From the NCBI GenBank assembly GCA_025360565.1, contig JANYBY010000157.1, forward strand, positions 1 to 5,244: DNA of 5,244 nt, written 5' to 3'. The stretch comes from Bacteroidota bacterium (GTDB taxonomy: Bacteria > Bacteroidota > Bacteroidia > B-17B0 > Aurantibacillaceae). The notes beneath the pieces are model-generated. The model worked only from the letters and a program-made list of their open reading frames with translations, was not told the origin of the DNA and ran no database searches. The translations under genes were made by a program, and so were the position numbers. Positions 1-5,244 of this stretch are shown piece by piece (position 1 is the stretch's first letter; every line of letters starts with the position of its first letter).

Positions 1-1438
1 TCCCTTTACCAAGTTTTGTTATTATTCCTTTTTTATCAATCATAATAGTAGCGCTTCTATCGCAGTCGCTGCCATTTTCACGAAGGATCATTTTAGCCTT
101 GCCGTTTTTAAAAGGTTCGCCCCCATAATAACAACCTCCATAATTTTTATTATAAATAGGGGAAAGAGCAATGCTGTACTTTCCGGTTTTTGCAATGTAC
201 CCGATCTTATACGCGCCGCCCGCAAGGCGCGCTGCAAATGCAAGTCCCTCTGAAAATCGTTCTGCTTTATCAAATGTACAAGGTATCACGAGCTTTCCTT
301 TATTATCAATATAACCGAATTTTTTTGTGTTTGTATTCATAACGAGCGCCATACCTTCTTTCATTAAACATTTTCCGTTTTCATCGATCGAAAGCGAATC
401 GGCCAAAATAAATGCTTCGCGGTTATTCATATCAATAAAAGTGTAATAACAATTCCGGTAACTCACATAATCAATACCAACTTTATATTCACATTTTTTC
501 ACACCTCGCAATCCTTCGCTCACGCTATCTTTATATACATTTTGGTTGGCGGTAAGTTTTATTACATCCGCCGGAAGTTTAGTTCGATCATTGAGTGTAT
601 CAATAAAAATTGTTTTTCCATTTAAAGTTGCTTCTGCAAATCCGTTATAAAAAGAAGTTGCGTTTTCATACATAAATGGGATAACCAAACTGTCTTTTTG
701 ATCAATAAACCCATGCTTTCCATTGGAAACAACTAAAGCACGTCGTTCGCGGAAAAGTTCAATCCTATCATATTTGCAAGGAATAATAAATTTTCCGATA
801 TCTGAAACAATTCCCCATTTACTATTCTGAGTTACTACTGCCATGCTATTTTCAAAACTGCCGATCCCATCATATAACGCGGGCAGAATTTCTTTAGAGG
901 TTGCGGTGTCAAAGTATCCGTATTTTGAATTCAGCTGCACTATCCCATTCCATTTGGTATATGCATTTGTTTCATCCGGTAGATAATCGTAGATGGTTTT
1001 CAAAATTATCTTCCCTCGGCGATCAATGTATCCGTATTTTCCGCCTGATTTTACCCTTGATCTATTTCCAATAAACTCTGCAACTTCTTCATACTTGCAG
1101 GGAATTACTTCATTTCCTTTTTTATCAATAAAACCCGAAAGTCCATCCATTATTACTCTTATGGTTCCTTGATGGTTATCATAAACTGCAACATAATCGT
1201 ATTTAAACGGAGTAAGTACTTTACCGGCAGTATCTATCATTGCCATTTTTTTGTTTATTTCAACATAGGTAATTCCATCAACGAAATAGCCGCCGTTTTC
1301 GTAAATCGGCTCAACAGCTACCCTTCCGGTCTTCCATTTATATCCGAGTTTTTTATTTTCAAAAAACTGCTCCGGCCGCTGAGCATTTAAATTAATAACC
1401 GATGCAAAAATAAAGATGTATAGTGGAAAAATTTTCAC
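1..1438 (-). CDS. Exported WG-repeat protein, partial (C-terminus beyond the left edge)
   Basis: The reading frame is open from a GTG at 1438 to the window edge: 479 residues, no stop and no frameshift. GTG is chosen because an in-frame stop lies only four codons upstream. It also yields a good signal peptide (residues 1-19, MKIFPLYIFIFASVINLNA, then Gln20), typical of secreted Bacteroidota proteins. The first in-frame ATG, residue 65, would remove the signal peptide and the first repeat. The mature part is made of WG-type repeats: an aromatic-Gly-aromatic/Ile-Asp start, a Lys-Gly turn, then an Ile-Pro...Tyr-Asp/Glu end. Clear copies begin near residues 32, 65, 102, 137, 174, 209, 243, 375 and 413, with another starting at 464 (for example GFIDKKGNEVIPCKYEEV). 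Residues 276-373 are degenerate and richer in Tyr and Cys. WG-repeat proteins are presumed to be beta-rich binding or scaffold proteins; the ligand here is unknown. It is the last visible gene of a same-strand run, 8 bp after the lipoprotein gene. Confidence 0.9.
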   Translation of the reverse strand, partial: MKIFPLYIFIFASVINLNAQRPEQFFENKKLGYKWKTGRVAVEPIYENGGYFVDGITYVEINKKMAMIDTAGKVLTPFKYDYVAVYDNHQGTIRVIMDGLSGFIDKKGNEVIPCKYEEVAEFIGNRSRVKSGGKYGYIDRRGKIILKTIYDYLPDETNAYTKWNGIVQLNSKYGYFDTATSKEILPALYDGIGSFENSMAVVTQNSKWGIVSDIGKFIIPCKYDRIELFRERRALVVSNGKHGFIDQKDSLVIPFMYENATSFYNGFAEATLNGKTIFIDTLNDRTKLPADVIKLTANQNVYKDSVSEGLRGVKKCEYKVGIDYVSYRNCYYTFIDMNNREAFILADSLSIDENGKCLMKEGMALVMNTNTKKFGYIDNKGKLVIPCTFDKAERFSEGLAFAARLAGGAYKIGYIAKTGKYSIALSPIYNKNYGGCYYGGEPFKNGKAKMILRENGSDCDRSATIMIDKKGIITKLGKG

Positions 1439-1446
1439 GAAAAATT

Positions 1447-1977
1447 TTACTTAACAGTAAATTTAAACGAACCGTTCACATATCCTTTTCCAACTTTATC
1501 CCAAACCTTAAACTTTACAACAAAATAATCGTAAAGTTTATCAATTTTAGTAATGCTTGCTGAGAGTGTAATGTATGTAACGTCTTCCGGACTCACACCG
1601 GTTTCATCGTATTGTTTAAACAGATCTTTTTCATCTAAAGCCACATCGCCACTGCTTGTTTCAATTATTTCTTCAGCCCCCGGAAAAACTTTTCCGTCTT
1701 TTTGTTTCCAACCATCGCTGATGATCAAACGACATTTTATTTTTTTATTTACATCCGTTTCATTTGATTGGCTAACCAGCGAACCATCTTCATACATTAA
1801 AAAGGCTTGCTCTACTTTTAAGCCATGCTCTTCAATAATAATATTATTTCTGATCTTGGATTTGGGAGTAGCGGTCTCTGAAGTTGTTTTAGCATCCTTG
1901 GGGTCTTCTTTTGTAGGCGTAACATTAATGCAAGCCGACAATGCTAAAAGCGGAATTAATTTTAAATATTTATTCAT
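1447..1977 (-). CDS. Lipoprotein of unknown function (176 aa)
   Basis: I do not recognise a named family. The protein begins with a short basic segment and a hydrophobic stretch ending in a good lipobox, Leu13-Ser-Ala-Cys16, so it should be lipidated and membrane anchored after signal peptidase II cleavage. Residues 18-42 form a polar linker rich in Thr, Lys, Glu and Asp. Residues 44-176 look like one compact beta-rich domain: an acidic MYEDGS turn at 61-66, a Trp90-Lys-Gln-Lys-Asp-Gly turn, Phe-Pro-Gly at 98-100, and alternating hydrophobic strands at the C-terminus (YFVVKFKVWD, 151-160). The final strand ends in FKFTVK at the stop codon, so the domain appears complete. The ATG at 1977 is 19 bp downstream of the phosphoglucomutase stop, and the gene ends 8 bp before the WG-repeat gene. 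Cotranscription with both is likely. A periplasmic or surface binding role alongside the WG protein is only a guess. Confidence 0.85.
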   Translation of the reverse strand: MNKYLKLIPLLALSACINVTPTKEDPKDAKTTSETATPKSKIRNNIIIEEHGLKVEQAFLMYEDGSLVSQSNETDVNKKIKCRLIISDGWKQKDGKVFPGAEEIIETSSGDVALDEKDLFKQYDETGVSPEDVTYITLSASITKIDKLYDYFVVKFKVWDKVGKGYVNGSFKFTVK

Positions 1978-1996
1978 TTTTTGTGATTTTTATTTT

Positions 1997-3400
1997 TTAT
2001 CCTAACAAAACTTTTTTAGCATCCACTAAAATATCAAAAGCAATTTCTTTGGTGGCCGCTTCGGCATAAGTGCGCAACACGGGCTCTGTGCCGCTGGCCC
2101 TTATCATTAACCAGGTGTTTTCATCAAAAAAGAATTTCCAACCATCCAGATCATCCATTCTTTTTACTTTATATTTTCCAAACTCTTTGTAATTTCCGCT
2201 TTTGCAATTTTTTAATACGTTTGCTTTTATGGCTTCATCAATGTGCAGATCGTTACGTTCAAACCAAAAGGGCCCGGTAATAGCATAAACCTCAGCAATT
2301 AATTCTTTTAAACTTTTACCCGATTTTGCCATAAATTCCCAAATGGTCAATCCCATCCAAATGCCGTCACGCTCCGGAATGTGGCCCTTAATGGCAATGC
2401 CGCCGCTTTCTTCGCCGCCCACCAAAACATCTTCGCTTACCATTATGCCGCAAATATATTTAAAACCAATTTTGCAAACCTCCAACGGCAAACCGTAATG
2501 CTCGCACATGTTCTTTATTTTAACCGATGTGCTGAACGCTACTGCCACTTTTCCTTTTTGCTGTTTGTATTTTACAAGATAATGTATGAGCAATAAAATA
2601 ATATGGTGCGAATCAACAAAACTTCCTTCATTGTCGTATAGCCCGATCCGGTCGGCATCGCCATCTGTTGCCAAACCGCATGAAATGTTCTTTTTATCCT
2701 TAATAAAATTACTGAACTCTAATAAATTTTTGTGAATGGGTTCCGGTGCCTGCCCATGAAATCCGGGATTTTCATCGGAATGTAAATGGTAAATATCCGG
2801 AAACAAACGCGTCATTACTTTTTGTCCGGCGCCAAACATACTGTCATAAGCCAAATTTAATTTCGAATTTTTTATCGCCGCCAGGTCAAAATTTTCTTCA
2901 ACATGTTTTACATACATGTCCTCTAAAGAAATTAGTTGCAATAAACCTTTGCTTTCTGCATCTTTTAAATTTACCGAATTATAGTCCGTTGTATTTTTAT
3001 CCGGAATAATATCCTCTATCTCCTGCACCAGTTCAGGCCCCATAGGCCCGCCGTAATGGGCTTTAATTTTGTATCCGTTGTACGACGGCGGATTGTGCGA
3101 TGCGGTAATGATAATGCCGAGATCCGTTTTTAATTTTACCGCGCCCAACGAGATCATGGGGGTACTGATAAAACCTTTTGCTAAAAAAACTTTTATGCCA
3201 TTGGCTAAAAAAACTTTTGCGGTTGTTTCGGCAAATAGTTCGCCGGCAAAACGGCAATCGTGACCAACAACCACAGATTTTTTATTATTTTTAATCAGCC
3301 ATTTAGCGGTTGCTTCGGTAACGCGGGCTACGTTTTCAACTGTAAAATCAAGGGCTATTATGGCGCGCCAGCCATCTGTTCCAAATTTAATTTTCGACAT
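1997..3400 (-). CDS. Phosphoglucomutase / phosphomannomutase (alpha-D-phosphohexomutase family)
   Basis: A complete 467-residue member of the alpha-D-phosphohexomutase superfamily, which moves a phosphate between C6 and C1 of a hexose via a phosphoserine and a 1,6-bisphosphate intermediate. The four diagnostic sites are present and in order. FGTDGWRA is at 6-13. The phosphoserine loop TASHNP is at 99-104, with Ser101 as the phosphorylated residue. The Mg2+ loop DGDADR is at 246-251, the sugar-recognition loop GGEESGG at 328-334, and the phosphate-binding loop RASGTEP at 434-440. Length and spacing fit a four-domain enzyme. No signal peptide, so cytoplasmic. The motifs do not separate glucose-1-P from mannose-1-P or other hexose specificity, so no gene symbol is given. 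Its products normally feed nucleotide-sugar, cell-envelope or glycogen synthesis. It lies 37 bp after the cyclophilin gene and 19 bp before the lipoprotein gene. ATG start at 3400. Confidence 0.96.
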   Translation of the reverse strand: MSKIKFGTDGWRAIIALDFTVENVARVTEATAKWLIKNNKKSVVVGHDCRFAGELFAETTAKVFLANGIKVFLAKGFISTPMISLGAVKLKTDLGIIITASHNPPSYNGYKIKAHYGGPMGPELVQEIEDIIPDKNTTDYNSVNLKDAESKGLLQLISLEDMYVKHVEENFDLAAIKNSKLNLAYDSMFGAGQKVMTRLFPDIYHLHSDENPGFHGQAPEPIHKNLLEFSNFIKDKKNISCGLATDGDADRIGLYDNEGSFVDSHHIILLLIHYLVKYKQQKGKVAVAFSTSVKIKNMCEHYGLPLEVCKIGFKYICGIMVSEDVLVGGEESGGIAIKGHIPERDGIWMGLTIWEFMAKSGKSLKELIAEVYAITGPFWFERNDLHIDEAIKANVLKNCKSGNYKEFGKYKVKRMDDLDGWKFFFDENTWLMIRASGTEPVLRTYAEAATKEIAFDILVDAKKVLLG

Positions 3401-3437
3401 ACTCTCTTATTATAAGCCTCTAAATTAAATAAATTTT

Positions 3438-4268
3438 CTATTCCACAAGTTTTATGGTCATGCGAATATTTTCCAACGGCCGGTCTCTTTTATCCTTTTT
3501 TACACCCGCAATTTTACCAATCACTTCCAGCCCTTCTATCACTTCTCCAAATACGGTATAATTATTATCCAGGTGGGGGGTGCCGCCAACGGTGTTATAC
3601 ATTTTTTTTTGTTCGTTACTAAAAGTATAATGCGGGGTGTTATTGTATTCTTTAACTGAATAAGGATCGGTAAGTTGCCGCGCATAATATTTTAAGCTGT
3701 CCTCTTTATTTTCATATAACAATCTAAAATACTGCTTTTTCAAGGCCAAACTTTTTCCACCAAAGGCGGTGGTATAATTAATTTTCGAAGCAGTTTCGCG
3801 GTTTACCCTTATTTCGGCTTTTTTCAGGGCAATTGAATCGTAGGTCTTTCCCATTACAATATAAAACTGACAGCCGGAAGATTCTTTTTTCGGATTTACA
3901 TCATCACCCTCGCGGGCGGCACACAATCGTCCTTTTTTATGAAAAATATTTTTATTTAATTCCGCGGGGATCCAGTATCCAACATCGCTCATTCCGAGCA
4001 TTGCAGTATCATTGGCGTTTTTACTGTCGGGATCGCCGCCCTGGATCATAAACTCGTTAATTACCCTGTGGAATAGTAAGGAATCGTAAAAATGTTGTTT
4101 TACCAGTTTTAAAAAATTGGCCTTATGTAAAGGGGTTTCTTCATATAATTTTAACTTTATTGTACCCAGTTTGGTGATAATTACCACGGTTTCTTTACTC
4201 AACGTTTGGGCACGTAGGCTAATTTGCAGGCTTTGAATGCCTAATATGAGCATAAAAATCTTTTTCAT
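3438..4268 (-). CDS. Exported cyclophilin-type peptidyl-prolyl cis-trans isomerase
   Basis: A 276-residue protein starting at the ATG at 4268. A TTG three codons upstream extends the frame but adds nothing and overlaps a promoter-like box. The N-terminus MKKIFMLILGIQSLQISLRA followed by Gln21 is a signal peptide, so the enzyme probably acts in the periplasm on folding exported proteins. Cyclophilin hallmarks: FHRVI at 66-70 with the catalytic Arg68, FMIQGGDP at 73-80, QFYI at 134-137, and the C-terminal GTPHLDNNYTVFGEVIEG. Roughly residues 141-227 form a Lys/Tyr-rich insertion between the last two blocks, making it longer than a minimal cyclophilin of about 165 residues. Two substrate-pocket positions differ from human CypA: the Trp121 equivalent is His232 and the His126 equivalent is Tyr237. 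Such changes occur in bacterial cyclophilins and need not abolish activity. It is the first gene of the four-gene minus-strand run. Confidence 0.94.
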   Translation of the reverse strand: MKKIFMLILGIQSLQISLRAQTLSKETVVIITKLGTIKLKLYEETPLHKANFLKLVKQHFYDSLLFHRVINEFMIQGGDPDSKNANDTAMLGMSDVGYWIPAELNKNIFHKKGRLCAAREGDDVNPKKESSGCQFYIVMGKTYDSIALKKAEIRVNRETASKINYTTAFGGKSLALKKQYFRLLYENKEDSLKYYARQLTDPYSVKEYNNTPHYTFSNEQKKMYNTVGGTPHLDNNYTVFGEVIEGLEVIGKIAGVKKDKRDRPLENIRMTIKLVE

Positions 4269-4271
4269 ATC

Positions 4272-4294
4272 AAACAAATTTACTATATTTGTTT
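4272..4294. promoter_or_regulatory. Divergent promoter candidate inside an inverted repeat
   Basis: Two 8-bp arms, AAACAAAT (4272-4279) and ATTTGTTT (4287-4294), are exact reverse complements separated by 7 bp. Each arm supplies part of a box matching the Bacteroidota -7 consensus TAnnTTTG: TATATTTG on the plus strand (4284-4291) and TAAATTTG on the minus strand (4275-4282). They face the divergent genes at 4402 and 4268. I see no good TTTG -33 element at the usual distance on either strand. The minus-strand box lies only 6 bp from the cyclophilin ATG, which would give an almost leaderless transcript. The plus-strand box is therefore the more believable of the two. The symmetry could instead be an operator for a dimeric repressor. 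Confidence 0.35.
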
Positions 4295-4332
4295 AGCTAA
4301 TTTATAGATTTATGAAATGAGCCATTACTTAG

Positions 4333-4348
4333 GTTTGCGAATGCAAAC
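4333..4348 (+). other. Small hairpin in the leader of the 4402 lipoprotein gene
   Basis: GTTTGC (4333-4338) and GCAAAC (4343-4348) are perfect reverse complements around a 4-nt GAAT loop, about 54 bp before the lipoprotein ATG. If transcription starts from the plus-strand box near 4284-4291, this hairpin lies in the 5' untranslated region. It has no U-run, so it is not a terminator. It could be an operator half-pair, a leader structure or chance. The rest of the interval 4269-4401 holds the divergent promoter candidate and a 20-codon ORF (4317-4379) but no convincing gene. Confidence 0.3.
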
Positions 4349-4401
4349 AAAAATGATGTTACCGGCGAATTTTGTATGACAAGAAATTAAAAATTAACAA
4401 T

Positions 4402-4773
4402 ATGAAACCTTTAGTTATTATAGCAGTTGGATTTTTGTTCTCATGCTTCTTTTTTACCAATACTTCCTGCAATAAAAAGACAGATTGTGTGGCTTTGATC
4501 ACAGTGGTTGATTCAAGCGGAACGGTTGCTTATCCGAACGCGAACGTTAAAATGTACGCTACTGTTAAAACCGCAAATGGCGGTACTGTTGTGGCCGATG
4601 TTAAGGCGAGCGGTATTACTGATAGTGATGGAAAAGTAAAGTTTACCTTTAAATTGCCCGCTATTTATGATTTTTCGGCTTCAATCTCTAAGGGCAGTAA
4701 AACTTTAACCGGCGTTTCTATTATTAAATTAGAAGAAGGCAAAGCGGTTGATAAAACGGTTTCTATCCGTTAA
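4402..4773 (+). CDS. Small lipoprotein with a transthyretin/Ig-like beta domain (123 aa)
   Basis: The ATG at 4402 is preferred over an in-frame TTG at 4372 because the ATG puts a short hydrophobic signal directly at the N-terminus and follows an A-rich leader, as is common in Bacteroidota. The signal segment ends in Thr-Ser-Cys23-Asn-Lys-Lys; Cys23 is the likely lipidation site although Asn20 at -3 is not ideal. Cys15 (Leu-Phe-Ser-Cys) is an alternative. Residues 30-123 look like a single beta-sandwich domain of the carboxypeptidase-regulatory/transthyretin or bacterial Ig type: a VVDSSG turn at 35-40, a central TDSDGKVKFTF motif at 73-83, and closing strands ending in TVSIR. Such domains are usually structural or binding modules; no catalytic residues are seen and the function is unknown. 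It is a single-gene unit ending just before a hairpin terminator, transcribed away from the cyclophilin gene. Confidence 0.87.
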   Translation: MKPLVIIAVGFLFSCFFFTNTSCNKKTDCVALITVVDSSGTVAYPNANVKMYATVKTANGGTVVADVKASGITDSDGKVKFTFKLPAIYDFSASISKGSKTLTGVSIIKLEEGKAVDKTVSIR

Positions 4774-4800
4774 TTCATTTTCAAAATTTATCTCTATTAG

Positions 4801-4822
4801 TAAAAAACGCTCTCGTTTTTTA
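4801..4822 (+). terminator. Rho-independent-type terminator after the 4402 lipoprotein gene
   Basis: TAAAAAACG (4801-4809) and CGTTTTTTA (4814-4822) pair perfectly in 9 bp around the loop CTCT, beginning 27 bp after the stop codon. The T-run forms the 3' arm itself, so the stem is A/T-rich with two G-C pairs next to the loop. This is common in AT-rich genomes. The symmetry means it could also work on the opposite strand, though no minus-strand gene enters from the right within the window. Confidence 0.65.
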
Positions 4823-4879
4823 AGTTTGCTGTTTGTTAAAATCTTCCTTCCCAAATTTTCATTTTCCCTTTAAAAAGAG

Positions 4880-4896
4880 CTTACAAAACCTGTAAG
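4880..4896. repeat. Short perfect inverted repeat (6-bp arms, 5-bp spacer)
   Basis: CTTACA (4880-4885) and TGTAAG (4891-4896) are perfect reverse complements around AAACC, 17 bp before the larger palindrome at 4914-5029. It has no U-run and is too short to be a strong terminator. Arms of this size with a 5-bp spacer resemble a binding or core site for a dimeric DNA-binding protein or tyrosine recombinase, but that is only a resemblance. It may belong to the same dispersed element as the palindrome. Confidence 0.35.
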
Positions 4897-4913
4897 TGAT
4901 TTAGAGCCGGTTG

Positions 4914-5029
4914 ACCGAGATTATACAACAGAAAATCTACTGCGCCTTGAAATCTCTTTAAACTCAATCATTTCCTCGATTTTATTGACATTTCAAGGCT
5001 CGCTACGATCACTATTGCATAATCTCGGT
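4914..5029. repeat. 116-bp imperfect palindrome, possible REP/MITE-like element
   Basis: The outer arms, 4914-4928 (ACCGAGATTATACAA) and 5015-5029, are reverse complements at 14 of 15 positions. Both arms then have exactly 15 poorly matching bases (6 of 15 match), followed by a perfect 10-bp block: GCCTTGAAAT at 4944-4953 against 4990-4999. A weaker 9-bp extension (6 of 9 match) leads to an 18-nt apical loop at 4963-4980. No gap is needed anywhere in the alignment of the arms. A single-stranded copy could fold into a long hairpin with one symmetric internal loop. No coding sequence was found inside. The element fills much of the 304-bp non-coding gap 4774-5077. Its layout suggests a dispersed palindromic repeat, but copy number cannot be seen from one window; a structured leader or attenuator for the gene at 5078 is the alternative. 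Confidence 0.6.
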
Positions 5030-5048
5030 TTAAATTTTTTTATTTAAA

Positions 5049-5056
5049 TATATTTT
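5049..5056 (+). promoter_or_regulatory. Weak -7-like box before the 5078 lipoprotein gene
   Basis: TATATTTT matches seven of the eight positions of the Bacteroidota TAnnTTTG element and lies 21 bp before the TTG start at 5078. A possible partial -33 element, TTTA at 5029-5032, overlaps the end of the palindrome. The surrounding DNA is very A/T-rich, so such matches are easy to get by chance. Confidence 0.2.
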
Positions 5057-5077
5057 CTATTTTTAGCTTTTTATAAA

Positions 5078-5244
5078 TTGAACCAACTCCACTTTATACT
5101 CAGAACCGTACTTATTGTATGCGTTTCGTTTCTTTTTTCTTTTTGCAAAGGAGATAAGGAAAGTGATAAGAACGAAGGGGTAATTGAGTTTGAAACAAAA
5201 GGGGTTGATGAAAAACACCCGTTCTATGGTTTGGCTCCAAGTTC
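5078..5244 (+). CDS. Lipoprotein of unknown function, N-terminal fragment (right edge)
   Basis: Fifty-five codons are visible before the window ends. The frame opens after a stop at 5045-5047 and contains no ATG, so the TTG at 5078 is the best start; it places the basic and hydrophobic signal segment correctly. The hydrophobic run ends in Phe-Ser-Phe-Cys23-Lys-Gly-Asp-Lys-Glu. Phe at -1 is unusual for signal peptidase II. However, the charged Lys/Asp/Glu stretch right after Cys23 is typical of Bacteroidota surface-exposed lipoproteins, whose export signal is acidic and lysine-rich. The mature part begins GVIEFETKGVDEKHPFYG, which looks like the first beta strand of a beta-rich periplasmic domain. 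I cannot assign a family from this fragment. A TTG start and a missing C-terminus both limit certainty. Confidence 0.7.
   Translation, partial: MNQLHFILRTVLIVCVSFLFSFCKGDKESDKNEGVIEFETKGVDEKHPFYGLAPS

Noticed and set aside
88..273. 61-codon minus-strand ORF in another frame
   Set aside because: It overlaps the WG-repeat frame, which carries clear repeat motifs on the same strand here.
1169..1390. 73-codon plus-strand ORF
   Set aside because: Antisense to the WG-repeat gene, whose repeat pattern is continuous through this interval.
1553..2005. 150-codon plus-strand ORF
   Set aside because: It lies antisense over the well-supported 176-aa lipoprotein gene and has no recognisable domain; it is a shadow frame.
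2746..3263. Plus- and minus-strand ORFs inside the phosphoglucomutase gene
   Set aside because: They overlap a gene with all catalytic motifs intact, and their translations show no family features.
4269..4277. Cyclophilin start extended to the TTG at 4277
   Set aside because: It adds three residues before a standard Met-Lys-Lys signal peptide and overlaps the promoter-like box; the ATG at 4268 is better.
4372..4401. Lipoprotein start extended to the TTG at 4372
   Set aside because: The added ten polar residues would displace the signal peptide from the N-terminus; ATG at 4402 follows an A-rich leader and gives a proper signal.
4914..5029. Reading the palindrome as a simple terminator or a CRISPR repeat pair
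   Set aside because: The arms are separated by a long symmetric mismatch and a large loop without a terminal T-run at the paired base, and there is only one inverted pair with no regularly spaced direct repeats.

Overview
The window looks like a chromosomal stretch from a member of the Bacteroidota, probably a free-living Flavobacteriia-, Chitinophagia- or Sphingobacteriia-type organism. The reasons are: AT-rich DNA; genes without clear Shine-Dalgarno sites but with A/T-rich leaders; secreted proteins whose signal peptides end in Ala-Gln; several small lipoproteins with charged residues after the lipidated Cys; a long WG-repeat protein; and TAnnTTTG boxes matching the Bacteroidota sigma factor -7 element. 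The phylum is an inference from these traits; no marker gene is present.

Minus strand, positions 4268 down to 1. Four genes run in the same direction with short gaps (37, 19 and 8 bp) and no visible terminator between them, so they plausibly form one transcription unit. In order they are: an exported cyclophilin-type peptidyl-prolyl isomerase; a cytoplasmic phosphoglucomutase/phosphomannomutase with all catalytic motifs intact; a 176-residue lipoprotein of unknown function; and a large exported WG-repeat protein. The last starts at GTG and runs off the left edge. Three of the four products are exported and one is a sugar-phosphate enzyme, so no single pathway is evident.

Plus strand, positions 4269 to 5244. 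The divergent intergenic region (4269-4401) holds an inverted repeat containing one TAnnTTTG box per strand, a small leader hairpin and a 20-codon ORF. It is followed by a 123-residue lipoprotein with a transthyretin/Ig-like appearance, then a hairpin terminator. The non-coding stretch 4774-5077 also holds a 6-bp-stem hairpin and a 116-bp two-block imperfect palindrome, the most element-like feature in the window. A second lipoprotein begins at a TTG codon at 5078 and is cut off by the right edge.

Most of the window is ordinary accessory or housekeeping content. I see no CRISPR array, rRNA, tRNA, transposase or recognisable defence system. The items most worth a second look are the palindromic element at 4914-5029 and the divergent regulatory region around 4272-4294.
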